The notes: a model not told the origin generated them from the letters alone. 64,000 bases of DNA from Halalkalibacillus sediminis (GCF_002844535.1 NZ_PJNH01000002.1:372001-436000); one strand, 5' to 3'; counted from the stretch's first letter, positions 25,095 to 33,797 are shown. Translations and numbers: made by a program.

Positions 25095-26069
25095 ATGATA
25101 CGTACTGCAATAACTGATTTATTTAATATCAAATATCCGATTATTCAAGGTGGCCTCCAAGGGCTAGGTACGTCTGAACTTGTGGGCTCAGTGTCCGAGG
25201 CAGGTGCATTAGGATTAATTACGGCTGGCAGCTATAGAAACAAATTTGAAATGAAGCGAGATATTGAAAATGTCCGGAATAAGACTGATAATCCGTTCGG
25301 GGTGAACATTGCAATTGGCATCAGACGACCGATGGATGAATTCGTTGAAGGAGTTATCGAAGCCGGTGTTCCAATTGTGTTCACTTCAGGTAATAATCCC
25401 CAAAAGTATATGAGTAAGTTTAAGGAAAATCATATCACTGTGGTCCATGTGGCACCGAATTTGAGATTTGCTAAAAAAGCGGAAGAGATTGGCTGTGATG
25501 CCGTAGTAATCAATGGTTATGAGGGTGGAGGACACCCTGGACCTGAAGATCATTCGTCATTGATTCTGCTTCAAGAAATCGTACCGAAGTTATCCATCCC
25601 AGTTATTGCAGCAGGGGGCTTTGCAACAGGGAAATCACTTTTAGCTGCACTGTCGTTAGGTGCGTCTGCTATTCAGATGGGCACGAGATTTTTATTCTCC
25701 GAAGAAAGTATTTTACATCCAGTAATTAAAGAAGAGCTTCTACATGTTGATATTTCAGATACTACTATCGTAAAGAAGTCGATAAAAAAACACAATCGTG
25801 TATGGTCTACCGATAATGCCCAGCGACTTCAAGTAATCGAAAGTAATGGTGGAACGCTGGAAGATATTCTGCCTTTTATAAATGGAGAAACATATAAAGA
25901 GTTGATATATAAGGGGAACAAAAATAGCGGAATTATGTCTTTAGGTCAGTCTGTTGGGCTGGTTCAAAAAATAGAACCTGTTAAGCAGATAGTAGATTCA
26001 ATCGTTGAAGTTTGCGAGAAGCAACTTGAGAGATTGAATCAAACAAGTAGTGAGAAGGGGTTAAATTGA
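25095..26069 (+). CDS. Nitronate monooxygenase / FabK-like FMN enzyme
   Basis: A 324-residue TIM-barrel flavoprotein of the NMO/2-nitropropane dioxygenase family. Seen are YPIIQGGLQGLGTSELVGSV near residue 15, NGYEGGGHPG near 140, PVIAAGGFATGKSLLAAL near 170 and ASAIQMGTRFLFSEES near 192, the FMN-phosphate region. Members include true nitronate monooxygenases, FabK enoyl reductases and uncharacterised operon-linked reductases. The context (thioesterase, SDR, dehydrogenases) points to a catabolic role, possibly reduction or oxygenation of a CoA ester, rather than nitroalkane metabolism. ATG with GACGGAGTGAGG upstream. Confidence 0.85.
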   Translation: MIRTAITDLFNIKYPIIQGGLQGLGTSELVGSVSEAGALGLITAGSYRNKFEMKRDIENVRNKTDNPFGVNIAIGIRRPMDEFVEGVIEAGVPIVFTSGNNPQKYMSKFKENHITVVHVAPNLRFAKKAEEIGCDAVVINGYEGGGHPGPEDHSSLILLQEIVPKLSIPVIAAGGFATGKSLLAALSLGASAIQMGTRFLFSEESILHPVIKEELLHVDISDTTIVKKSIKKHNRVWSTDNAQRLQVIESNGGTLEDILPFINGETYKELIYKGNKNSGIMSLGQSVGLVQKIEPVKQIVDSIVEVCEKQLERLNQTSSEKGLN

Positions 26070-26830
26070 TGAAAACTTTTGAAGGAATGATTGCAATAGT
26101 AACGGGAGCTGCAAGGGGAATCGGACTAGAGATTGCTCGTACCTTAGGCCAGAACGGAGCAAATGTTTATATTCTAGATTTGGACGAAGTTGCCTTGAAT
26201 GAAGCTTCTGAGTTTTTATCAGAAGAAAATGTGAAGCACGATACTAGAGTGATGAATGTTACTGATGAAAAACAAGTTTCTGAGGTGATAGACGGCATCG
26301 GAAAAAAGAATGGAACAATCGACATTTTAGTGAATAATGCAGGTATTACGAGAGATAATCTGCTTTTTAAAATGAATGTTGATGAGTGGGAAAGTGTAAT
26401 GGATGTTCACTTAAAGGGTGCTTTTCTTTGTACGAAATATGCTCAGAGATGGATGGTAGAAAATAAATATGGAAGAATTATAAACTTATCATCTGCTTCT
26501 GCACTCGGTAATCAAGGTCAAGCAAATTATGCAGCAGCTAAAGCAGGTATGCAAGGCTTCACTAAAACTTTGGCTTTAGAATTGGGAAAATTCAATATTA
26601 CTGCCAATGCAGTTGCTCCTGGCTTTATTGAGACAGAAATGACAAAAGCAGTAGCGAAGCGGTTGAATATTTCCTATGAAGAATTGAAGAGTGAAAAAGT
26701 AAAAGGTATTGCAGTAAGAAGAACAGGATCCACTGAGGACATTGCACATGCAGTAGAATACTTTGCCCATCCAAAATCCTCTTTTGTTTCTGGACAGGTT
26801 CTCTATGTTGCAGGAGGACCTAAAAATTAA
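26069..26830 (+). CDS. FabG-like short-chain dehydrogenase/reductase
   Basis: A 253-residue classical SDR. The cofactor motif TGAARGIGLEIA (12-23), NNAG (near 90), the catalytic Ser in NLSSASALG, and Tyr and Lys in NYAAAKAG (near 153) are all present. C-terminal VAPGFIETEMT is typical of FabG-like 3-oxoacyl reductases. The ATG at 26069 shares its A with the upstream TGA stop (TGATG), so translation is coupled to the NMO gene. It may reduce or oxidise a 3-hydroxyacyl thioester in the second module. Confidence 0.92.
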   Translation: MKTFEGMIAIVTGAARGIGLEIARTLGQNGANVYILDLDEVALNEASEFLSEENVKHDTRVMNVTDEKQVSEVIDGIGKKNGTIDILVNNAGITRDNLLFKMNVDEWESVMDVHLKGAFLCTKYAQRWMVENKYGRIINLSSASALGNQGQANYAAAKAGMQGFTKTLALELGKFNITANAVAPGFIETEMTKAVAKRLNISYEELKSEKVKGIAVRRTGSTEDIAHAVEYFAHPKSSFVSGQVLYVAGGPKN

Positions 26831-26846
26831 ATCTGGTGGTGGTTAT

Positions 26847-27917
26847 TTGAATAAGAAAAAAATTGCGTTGATTCCTGGCGATGGAATTGGGCAGGAAGTC
26901 ATCAAGCAAGGGGTTAAAGTTTTAAAAACAGTTGAATCGTTAGATGAAAATATAGAGTTTGAGTTCACGGACTTTCCTTGGGGATGTGAATATTATCTTG
27001 AAACAGGAAAGATGATGGCTGAAGATGGTTTGGATCAACTCTCAAGTTTTGATTCTATATATCTTGGGGCTGTAGGTTACCCTACAGTGCCTGATCACAT
27101 ATCACTCTGGGATTTGCTTCTTAAAATCCGAAAAGGGTTTGATCAATATGTTAATCTCCGACCAGTCAAGCTACTTCATCCAGGATTGACCCCTTTGAAA
27201 GGGAAAAGTAGAGAGGATATCGATTTCCTCGTCATCCGTGAAAACAGTGAAGGTGAGTACTCAGGAAAAGGGGACTGGTTATTCGAGGGAAATCCAGAGG
27301 AAGTCGTTTTACAAACAGGTGTATTTTCACGTAAAGGGACGGAGAGAATTATTCGTTATGCTTTTGAAGAAGCGAGAAGACAGAAGAAGAAATTGACGAG
27401 TATCAGTAAGGCTAATGCACTGAATTATTCCATGGTCTTCTGGGATCAAGTATTTAATGAGGTCGCTACTGATTATCCTGAAGTTGAAACTGAATCATAT
27501 TTAGTCGATGCTGCGAGCATGTTTTTCGTAAGGGAACCTGAACGTTTTGAGATAGTGGTAACTTCAAACCTGTTCGGAGACATTTTGACTGATCTTGGTG
27601 CGGCTATTACTGGAGGACTAGGCGTAGCAACTGGAGCCAATATTAATCCTGAGAAGAAGTATCCGTCCATGTTTGAGCCGGTTCATGGCTCTGCCCCAGA
27701 TATTGCTGGAAAAGGTTTAGCAAACCCTTTAGCTGCTATTTGGTCAGTTGCACAAATGATGGACTTTTTTGGAGAGAAGCAATGGTCTGACAAGATTGAA
27801 AAAACGCTAGAGGATGTATTAGTTCATGAAAGTGAATTGACTCCTGATATGGGTGGAAAATCAACTACAGACGGACTAGGCGATTTCTTCTGTCTTAAAT
27901 TGAAAGAACTAAAATAA
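26847..27917 (+). CDS. Tartrate/D-malate dehydrogenase-type decarboxylating dehydrogenase (YcsA/TtuC family)
   Basis: A 356-residue member of the isocitrate/isopropylmalate dehydrogenase superfamily. [15 protein letters not shown] starts the protein; [10 protein letters not shown], the basic pocket [14 protein letters not shown], and the metal/cofactor region [19 protein letters not shown] (near 245) with [15 protein letters not shown] (near 275) are clear. These enzymes act on D-malate, tartrate or 3-alkylmalates with NAD and Mn/Mg. The TTG at 26847 is chosen because it lies after the upstream stop with GGTGGTGG four bases before it; an ATG-type frame from 26763 would lie deep inside the SDR gene. 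Confidence 0.88.
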   Translation: MNKKKIALIPGDGIGQEVIKQGVKVLKTVESLDENIEFEFTDFPWGCEYYLETGKMMAEDGLDQLSSFDSIYLGAVGYPTVPDHISLWDLLLKIRKGFDQYVNLRPVKLLHPGLTPLKGKSREDIDFLVIRENSEGEYSGKGDWLFEGNPEEVVLQTGVFSRKGTERIIRYAFEEARRQKKKLTSISKANALNYSMVFWDQVFNEVATDYPEVETESYLVDAASMFFVREPERFEIVVTSNLFGDILTDLGAAITGGLGVATGANINPEKKYPSMFEPVHGSAPDIAGKGLANPLAAIWSVAQMMDFFGEKQWSDKIEKTLEDVLVHESELTPDMGGKSTTDGLGDFFCLKLKELK

Positions 27918-27943
27918 TTTTTGAATTGAAAGCCGGGTAAAAA

Positions 27944-29284
27944 ATGAAATATTTTGTGCTCGTCATGATAATGTGTGGATTTTATATCATTTATAATCTA
28001 TTAGATTTGAGCGAGTGGGAAGGCTTGTACCAAATCCTATGTTTTGTTGTATTCATGAGTGCCTTTTTAAGACTAAAGGTGAAGGGGAAGCTGTTAACGG
28101 GGTTGTTATTGTTCGGTGGAAGCCTAATACATTTTTATTATGGGAATAGTGGAGTGGAGCTGTTAGAAGGCATAACTCAAAACTTGGCATTGTTGTCGAT
28201 TATCCTTCTTGCACCGCTCATTTCTATCCCTTTAAAACAAGAGGGAGTTATCCAGTCAGTCGTCTCAAAATTGGTTCAGGTACAACATGAACCAAAGAAG
28301 ATGTTCTATGGAATCTCCTCTTTTGTGTTTCTTATGTCTCCTATTTTAAACATGGGTTCTTTGAGAATTGTACACAGTTTCATCGGTGATATAAAGGTCA
28401 ACCGAAAGTTACTGTCAAATGCCTATTATCAAGGGTTCACACCAGCTGTACTTTGGTCACCTTTTTTCGCTTCGGTCGGGATGGTTTTGTATTTGACCGA
28501 GATTTCGTACTTATCATATCTTCCAATCGGTTTAGTCTTTGTAGTGATTCAAATTATATTAGCTGTTCTTCTGTTGAATTATTCAGGTGAAAAACTTTCT
28601 ACGGAGGCTGAAATCAGTTCTGTCAAGTTCAGAGATTTTTATAATACTAAACTCGTACTCTATGTAATAGGTCTTATCATGTTACTAGTATCATTAGAGC
28701 TGATGACTAATTATTCCATGTTATTATTGGTTTCGATCATGTGTGTGAGTGTTCCGATTGTCTATAATTTAATAGTGAATAAGTGGGGCGTCTTCTATAA
28801 AGAATTCCAACTTTATAAGAAACACGTTTCAAGTTTTTCAAGCCTAGAAATTTCACTATTTTTAAGTGCGGGGCTATTTGGAAATGCACTATTACATACA
28901 CCAATCACCGATATATTAAAAACGGCCATCATTTGGTCGACATCTAAATCTGTTTTTCTTCTCTTCTTTTTAATCATAGTTTTAGTGACATTAGTCGCTA
29001 TGATGGGGATTCATCAAATCGTTATCATACCTATTATCCTGACACTTTTAATCTCACCCGATGTAGGGGTTAATTTATATTCTGCCGCATTCATGTGCAT
29101 TTTCACATGGATGTTTTCAGCCGCACTCAGTCCATTGAACGCTCTGAATATAATAATTAGCCAGTGTGTAAGGAATAATGGATTAACTGTAGCCTACAGG
29201 TGGAATGGATTATTTTTTGCGGGAGTCTTTGTAATGGCTTTTGTGTTTGTATATCTAATCGATATTCTTCAATTACAGCCATAA
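27944..29284 (+). CDS. Multi-pass membrane permease, unrecognised family
   Basis: A 446-residue protein of about 11-12 hydrophobic helices with very few charged residues in the membrane parts. Motifs such as SPILNMGSLRIVHSF (near 125), YYQGFTPAVLWSPFFASVGM (near 150) and LSPLNALNIIISQCVRNNG (near 400) recall the ion-transporter (IT) superfamily to which ArsB, NhaD and citrate carriers belong, but I cannot place it in a named family. It lies last but one in the catabolic cluster before the IclR gene, so export or import of an organic acid related to the pathway is a fair guess. The ribosome binding site is weak. Confidence 0.65.
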   Translation: MKYFVLVMIMCGFYIIYNLLDLSEWEGLYQILCFVVFMSAFLRLKVKGKLLTGLLLFGGSLIHFYYGNSGVELLEGITQNLALLSIILLAPLISIPLKQEGVIQSVVSKLVQVQHEPKKMFYGISSFVFLMSPILNMGSLRIVHSFIGDIKVNRKLLSNAYYQGFTPAVLWSPFFASVGMVLYLTEISYLSYLPIGLVFVVIQIILAVLLLNYSGEKLSTEAEISSVKFRDFYNTKLVLYVIGLIMLLVSLELMTNYSMLLLVSIMCVSVPIVYNLIVNKWGVFYKEFQLYKKHVSSFSSLEISLFLSAGLFGNALLHTPITDILKTAIIWSTSKSVFLLFFLIIVLVTLVAMMGIHQIVIIPIILTLLISPDVGVNLYSAAFMCIFTWMFSAALSPLNALNIIISQCVRNNGLTVAYRWNGLFFAGVFVMAFVFVYLIDILQLQP

Positions 29285-29348
29285 CTTTGATTCATTCAAC
29301 AATTAATGGTACTTTGGAAGTATAAAAGAATTAAGGAGTTTCTTAAAT

Positions 29349-30113
29349 ATGAGCAAGAGTTTAGTAAAGGCGATCGGTTTATTGGACTATTTTAAAATTA
29401 AACAAAACCTTTCTTTAGTGGAGTTAGCACAATTGACTGGTATGCCTAAGACAACTATATACCGATTGGTCAATTCACTTGAAGAGGCGGGTTTGTTGAT
29501 TAAAGATCGCAACTCTCAACATGATGTGCAATATCGTTTAGGGATTAAACTTCTCGAACTAGGTAAGTTGGTAGAAAAACAGTTAACATACAAGAATATT
29601 GCCTTGCCCTTTATGAAAAGACTGAACGATGAACTGGAAGAATTGGTGCATCTGACAATAATCGAGGGCGATGAAGCGGTATATATAGAGACCATTGGAA
29701 GTAAGAAACACATCCGACTAGTGGTTAAGGTGGGCGAACGTGCGCCATTGTATGCGGGCTCTGCTCCGAAATTGCTTTTGTCCAGCAAGACTGATGAAGA
29801 AATATATGAATATTTCAAGAGGGTTCCTTTAAACAAGAGGACACCAAATACAATAGATAATGAGAAAGAAATTATGAAAGAAATTTATAATATCCGGGAA
29901 GAAGGTTATTCGATTAGCCGTTCAGAAAGCTTTAAAGATACAATCGGATTTTCTGCACCAATCTATGACTTTACCGGAAAGATTGTAGCTGCACTTGGAG
30001 TGAGCACGGTTTTGACAACGTTTGAAAAAGAAAAACAGGATTTGATTCTTGAAAAGGTTCAATCAACTGCTGAAAAAATATCTTATGAGTTAGGTTACAA
30101 CCGAATCGATTGA
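29349..30113 (+). CDS. IclR-family transcriptional regulator
   Basis: A 254-residue regulator. An N-terminal winged helix (LSLVELAQLTGMPKTTIYRL, about 20-39) is followed by an IclR effector domain with VHLTIIEGDEAVYIETIGS, RAPLYAGSAPKLLLS and GFSAPIYDFTGKIVAALGVS. It sits at the downstream end of the 15-29 kb catabolic cluster, same strand, after a 64-nt gap. The perfect palindrome at 15109-15129 in front of scoA is the natural candidate operator. Effectors of the family are often the pathway substrate or a CoA-related intermediate. AAGGAG precedes the ATG and a terminator follows. Confidence 0.93.
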   Translation: MSKSLVKAIGLLDYFKIKQNLSLVELAQLTGMPKTTIYRLVNSLEEAGLLIKDRNSQHDVQYRLGIKLLELGKLVEKQLTYKNIALPFMKRLNDELEELVHLTIIEGDEAVYIETIGSKKHIRLVVKVGERAPLYAGSAPKLLLSSKTDEEIYEYFKRVPLNKRTPNTIDNEKEIMKEIYNIREEGYSISRSESFKDTIGFSAPIYDFTGKIVAALGVSTVLTTFEKEKQDLILEKVQSTAEKISYELGYNRID

Positions 30114-30122
30114 TTAGAGGGA

Positions 30123-30148
30123 GAGGTTGCTGAAGGCAGCCTCTTTTT
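30123..30148 (+). terminator. Terminator of the iclR-type gene
   Basis: GAGGTTGC (30123-30130) pairs with GCAGCCTC (30136-30143), with one wobble, followed by TTTTT. Confidence 0.88.
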
Positions 30149-30177
30149 CATTTATAATGTGGGGTAGGAGTGGTTTT

Positions 30178-31077
30178 ATGCAGTCATCATTTATACATAC
30201 AATCAGTGAACGAAAATGGGCACAATGGCTGCTCATTTTATTGATAACTTTAATTTGGGGGTATTCATGGGTTCTCATGAAAGACGCACTTCGCTATATG
30301 GGTCCGTACACATTTTCGGCGTTACGTTTTGGAACGGGGGCCGCAACTATGTTGACCATTGTTTGGCTGTTACGAGTGGGTCGCCCGCCAAAGTCTGCGA
30401 TTTCACATTTAATTGTCGTCGGCATATTGCAAACGAGCGTCGTCTTTTTACTAGTTATGTATGCTTTGAAATTTATCGATGCTGGGAAGTCTTCGCTCTT
30501 GTTATACTCAATGCCTTTGTGGAGTGGGTTACTTGCGGCTTTCTTTTTACGGGAAAAAATATCAGCGCTTCGTTGGGGCGGAGTCGGTTTGGGCGTAGCG
30601 GGGCTCCTCGTTGTAATGGGGGCGGATGCGCTCAGTCGTCAGTCAGCGGAAGTGCTGTGGGGAGAGTTTCTAATCGTTTTGGCTGCAGTGTCATGGGGCG
30701 CTTCGAATATTTACTACCGTTTGAAGCTAGGCGAGTTGTCGAAGCTCCAAGTTAATGCATATCAGATGTTGTTCGGTACGATCGGAATCACGTTGGTGGC
30801 TTGGTTTGCAGAAGGTGGAGAAACTGTAGTTTGGACGGCCGAGAGTGTCTATTATGTGCTGTTCACTGGTGTGTTGGCGAGTGCACTGTGTTTCACGGTG
30901 TGGTTCATGCTATTGAGCGTCGTCGATATGATCGGTGCGACCATGCCATCTTTGCTGGTGCCAGTGTTCGGACTATTTTTTGGCTGGTTGTTGTTGGGTG
31001 AAGTTCTGACGGCGAGCGTGTTGATAGGATCTACGTTGATATTGAGCGGAGTTTGGCTGTCGAGTGTGCGGCGTTAG
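30178..31077 (+). CDS. EamA/DMT-family transporter
   Basis: A 299-residue membrane protein with ten hydrophobic helices arranged as two EamA repeats, beginning LILLITLIWGYSWVLMKDAL. The second repeat starts near residue 155 (VLAAVSWGASNIYYRLKLGEL) and ends SVLIGSTLILSGVWL. Members export or import amino acids and other small metabolites; the substrate is unknown. The ATG at 30178 follows GGGGTAGGAG; a longer frame from 30127 would start in the preceding terminator. The gene has somewhat higher GC than its neighbours. Confidence 0.88.
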   Translation: MQSSFIHTISERKWAQWLLILLITLIWGYSWVLMKDALRYMGPYTFSALRFGTGAATMLTIVWLLRVGRPPKSAISHLIVVGILQTSVVFLLVMYALKFIDAGKSSLLLYSMPLWSGLLAAFFLREKISALRWGGVGLGVAGLLVVMGADALSRQSAEVLWGEFLIVLAAVSWGASNIYYRLKLGELSKLQVNAYQMLFGTIGITLVAWFAEGGETVVWTAESVYYVLFTGVLASALCFTVWFMLLSVVDMIGATMPSLLVPVFGLFFGWLLLGEVLTASVLIGSTLILSGVWLSSVRR

Positions 31078-31105
31078 AGTTAGTGGGTGTGAAGGGATCC
31101 ACCCC

Positions 31106-31219
31106 AGTTTATCCGTAACTATTTTTAGAAATTCGGCATATTTTCACCTATTTACACACCATAAATGGGATATTTTATGTATTTATCCGTAACTATTTAT
31201 AGTTTATCCGTAACTATTT
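31106..31219 (+). repeat. Three direct repeats of a TTTATCCGTAACTATTT motif
   Basis: Copies lie at 31106-31124 (AGTTTATCCGTAACTATTT), 31182-31198 and 31201-31219, the last two only two bases apart. The last copy overlaps the stop codon (31214-31216) of the minus-strand NERD gene. A 13-bp inverted pair, TTCACCTATTTAC (31143-31155) and GTAAATAGGTGAA (31222-31234), brackets the last two copies. A partial copy, TTTATCCGTAA, occurs near 59289. Confidence 0.6.
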
Positions 31220-32200
31220 CAGTAAATAGGTGAACTCTTTAGTACGATCGAACCTCATGTGATAGATACTTCCTTTTCCTCTACCTAACTTTTTGAAGTT
31301 CATTGATTTAATAAGATAGTAAGCAAAATCATTAGAATCGATATCAAAAAATTCACACACTGATTTGTTGTTGAAAGTAGGTCCATATAATAGATACATA
31401 TCTTTAAAGGTATTGATTTGCGCAGTGTGTGTTCTGGCTTTGCAAAAAGAACATTCCCAACGAAGTTTTATTCGTTTCATACTAATTCTGTTACACTCTG
31501 GACATCGAACTCCTTTAATTATTTGAGAGGGTGGAATCGATAAAGCTTCTAATAAGCAGGTTTCATTCATCACGCAATGAGAGTCTATCAATTTCCCCAG
31601 TCTATGACACTCGCTTAGAAGAATCCTCTTCCGGTCGTACTTTTCATTCAACTCACGCATTTTTTCGTTGAAAAGATTAATTGGAATCACTCGATCTAAG
31701 TGGTGAATCTGGGAAGGATCAATTTGAAGGTGAGAGTTGGAGTTGCCCATAACGACGAGTGTCTCAAGCGGATAATCAGTATAACCGCGTTCATCTAGCC
31801 AAGCTCTTAATAATTCTTTTTGTTCATTCACTTGAGTAATCGGGTCGTCATAAGATTCGGTGGTTCCATTATAATCTTGATGCATTTTTCCTGAGTGGAA
31901 TCGAATGGTTCCTGAATGATTTTTGATTTCAACAAGTGTTATAAAAGTTGGGGTTATCATTAAGGTGTCGACTTGGAAGTGGACTTGATTCTGAGCGAGG
32001 CGTACGCTATGTAAACCTACGTAGGGGAATTGCAGACGGTGTAAATAAAAATCTATCTTTTTCTCTCCTGAAAAACCTGATTTCTCGCGACGCAAGGTTT
32101 TGAGTATTAGAGGGTAGAGCGGGTGATGGGTAGGAAATCTTTCTTCTAAACTTAGTGCCTGCAACAGCTTTTTTGGTGGATGATGCTCCCGTATTTTCAA
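31214..32200 (-). CDS. NERD-domain protein with C-terminal zinc ribbon
   Basis: A 328-residue protein. The NERD (nuclease-related) domain is seen around residues 45-150: GEKKIDFYLHRL, then FQVDTLMITPTFITLVEIKNHSG with the D...E-x-K arrangement of restriction-like nucleases. A zinc ribbon CPECNRISMKRIKLRWECSFC follows near residue 245, and the C-terminus resembles a DNA-binding region. NERD proteins are thought to act in DNA processing, but few are characterised. I choose the TTG at 32200, eight bases after AAAGGAG; a GTG lies one codon earlier. A longer frame to 32350 runs through the atoE terminator and into atoE and is not credible. Confidence 0.82.
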   Translation of the reverse strand: MKIREHHPPKKLLQALSLEERFPTHHPLYPLILKTLRREKSGFSGEKKIDFYLHRLQFPYVGLHSVRLAQNQVHFQVDTLMITPTFITLVEIKNHSGTIRFHSGKMHQDYNGTTESYDDPITQVNEQKELLRAWLDERGYTDYPLETLVVMGNSNSHLQIDPSQIHHLDRVIPINLFNEKMRELNEKYDRKRILLSECHRLGKLIDSHCVMNETCLLEALSIPPSQIIKGVRCPECNRISMKRIKLRWECSFCKARTHTAQINTFKDMYLLYGPTFNNKSVCEFFDIDSNDFAYYLIKSMNFKKLGRGKGSIYHMRFDRTKEFTYLLK

Positions 32201-32244
32201 CACAACAACTCCTTTTAGCAAAATAACTATTATTATACATGAAA

Positions 32245-32272
32245 AAGACTTCCAGCGTTCACTGGAAGTCTT
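32245..32272 (-). terminator. Terminator of the AtoE-type transporter gene
   Basis: AAGACTTCCAG (32245-32255) pairs perfectly with CTGGAAGTCTT (32262-32272). On the minus strand a T-run follows. It lies 36 nt beyond the stop at 32308, and separates atoE from the NERD gene. Confidence 0.88.
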
Positions 32273-32307
32273 CATATTTATTGCGTCACTTTTCCGTTCA
32301 AATTCTA

Positions 32308-33642
32308 CTAAAACAACAATAGTGCTAATGCGATTGGGACGAAGCTCCAAATTAGTATTACCATACAGAAGCCCATGATGTCTTTAACTTTAAGTCCCGC
32401 GATAGCGAGTAATGGTAGGGCCCAGAATGGCTGGATCATATTCGTCCAAGCGTCACCCCATGCTACTGCCATTGCAGTTTTAGCAGTGTCTACTCCAAGG
32501 TCTGAAGCTGCTCCAATCATGATTGGACCTTGTACAGCCCATTGGCCTCCACCTGAAGGGACAAAGAAGTTTACAATTCCTGCGCTTATGAATGCAAATA
32601 ATGGAAATGTTACTTCATTCGAAATGTTGACGAACCATAATGACATTTGTTCGGACAATCCTGAAGCGACCATCATGCCCATGATCCCAGCATAGAATGG
32701 GAACTGAATGATAATTCCTCCAGCGTTTTTAACGGCGTCATTGATTACATTCAAATAGCGTCGAGGGTTGACGTGTAAGATGATTCCAAGGAATAACATG
32801 ATGAAATTAACGATGTTGATATTCAAGTCAAAACCGTTGTTGATGAAATGGATAAAGATGAACGTAAGACCGAGTAAACCAATAATCATTGATACGGCTT
32901 TACTGTTCTCTAGTTTTTCTGCAGGAGTCATCTCCTCTTTTTTCGGTGCATCTTCCACTTTAGTTGACTCTGTTTGTGCATTTAAAAACTCAGGATCCAA
33001 TGTGCCGGTGTAATCACTTGATCGGTTCATCAACCAGTTCATTAAAGGCAATGTTACAAGTAATACAAAAACGATGAATAAGTTCATTCCACTGAATAAT
33101 GTTTCAGTGATAGGTATGCTTCCCACTGAGTCCATCAAAAAGTGATCATCTGTTGCAATCGTGAGGGGAATGGACCCTGATAGACCACCGTGCCACAATA
33201 AGAAACCACTATACGCTGCAGCAATTAATAAACGATAATCTACAGAAGGGATTCTCTTTGCTACGTGCAAAGATAGAAGTGCCCCTACAATCAGTCCGAA
33301 ACCGTAGTTGATCAAACATGCAATTGACGCCACGATTGTAACAAGGACAATCGCTTGGCCGGGAGTATTAGCTAGATTGCTTAATTTTTGCAGGAACCCT
33401 TTCACTAGCGGGGTGTTAGCCAATATGTAACCCGTCACAACGATTAGCGACATTTGCATGGCAAATTGAAGCAAGTCCCAAAATCCGGTACCCCAATGCT
33501 CGACCATTTGTACAGGTCCACTATCAGTGAAAAGAACACCTAGAATGTACACGATAAACGTTAAAATAAGTGCAAATAAGAATGCGTCCGGTAAATAGCG
33601 TTGGACGATTCGGTTAAAAAATGAGGTCATTCCTTTTAACAT
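32308..33642 (-). CDS. atoE: Short-chain fatty acid transporter (AtoE family)
   Basis: A 444-residue integral membrane protein with about 11-12 helices. Family-typical segments are QRYLPDAFLFALILTFIVYI at the start, YGFGLIVGALLSLHVAKR near 115, HGGLSGSIPLTIAT near 150 and FFVPSGGGQWAVQGPIM near 360. AtoE-type carriers move acetoacetate, butyrate and similar short-chain acids, which fits the CoA-transferase/beta-oxidation cluster nearby, although this gene is transcribed separately. AGGAGG precedes the ATG. A good promoter, a cre box and a 14-bp motif shared with the pilus promoter lie upstream. Confidence 0.9.
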   Translation of the reverse strand: MLKGMTSFFNRIVQRYLPDAFLFALILTFIVYILGVLFTDSGPVQMVEHWGTGFWDLLQFAMQMSLIVVTGYILANTPLVKGFLQKLSNLANTPGQAIVLVTIVASIACLINYGFGLIVGALLSLHVAKRIPSVDYRLLIAAAYSGFLLWHGGLSGSIPLTIATDDHFLMDSVGSIPITETLFSGMNLFIVFVLLVTLPLMNWLMNRSSDYTGTLDPEFLNAQTESTKVEDAPKKEEMTPAEKLENSKAVSMIIGLLGLTFIFIHFINNGFDLNINIVNFIMLFLGIILHVNPRRYLNVINDAVKNAGGIIIQFPFYAGIMGMMVASGLSEQMSLWFVNISNEVTFPLFAFISAGIVNFFVPSGGGQWAVQGPIMIGAASDLGVDTAKTAMAVAWGDAWTNMIQPFWALPLLAIAGLKVKDIMGFCMVILIWSFVPIALALLLF

Positions 33643-33691
33643 AATATTCCTCCTTATTCTATTTTAGTAACCAAATTGAAGCATAAATAAC

Positions 33692-33705
33692 AGAAAGCGC
33701 TTACA
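33692..33705 (-). promoter_or_regulatory. Putative cre (CcpA) site downstream of the atoE promoter
   Basis: AGAAAGCGCTTACA on the plus strand matches TGNAANCGNTTNCA except for its first base. It lies about 15-25 nt downstream of the predicted atoE start site, a typical repressing position. Confidence 0.6.
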
Positions 33706-33724
33706 ATTTGAAAACTCAAGTTTC

Positions 33725-33753
33725 ATTATATTTAAAAATATTACTGAATTCAA
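33725..33753 (-). promoter_or_regulatory. Sigma-A promoter of atoE
   Basis: On the minus strand TTGAAT (33753-33748), 17 nt spacer, TATAAT (33730-33725). The match is nearly perfect. The shared 14-bp motif at 33777-33764 lies ten bases upstream of the -35 box, where an activator would bind. Confidence 0.7.
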
Positions 33754-33763
33754 TGAATTATTA

Positions 33764-33777
33764 CAATATTGTGAACT
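33764..33777 (-). promoter_or_regulatory. Motif AGTTCACAATATTG upstream of atoE (copy A)
   Basis: The 14-mer reads AGTTCACAATATTG on the minus strand, ending 121 nt before the atoE ATG. An identical copy lies at 34796-34809 in front of the pilus operon, in the same orientation and 122 nt before that operon's ATG. It contains the palindrome core CAATATTG. The AraC regulator gene lies between the two copies. Confidence 0.5.
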
Positions 33778-33797
33778 AAATTAAGCTTTATAATGAG

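Noticed and set aside
30216-30755. Long alternative frame inside the EamA transporter gene
   Set aside because: The 179-codon frame is antiphase to a clear ten-helix membrane protein, has an improbable composition rich in Cys and Arg, and lacks a ribosome binding site.
31106-31219. Possible CRISPR-like array
   Set aside because: Only three copies of a 17-19-bp repeat with spacings of 57 and 2 nt, no leader and no cas genes.
32201-32350. N-terminal extension of the NERD protein to position 32350
   Set aside because: It would read through the atoE terminator hairpin and into the atoE coding sequence; the TTG at 32200 with AAAGGAG is far more plausible.
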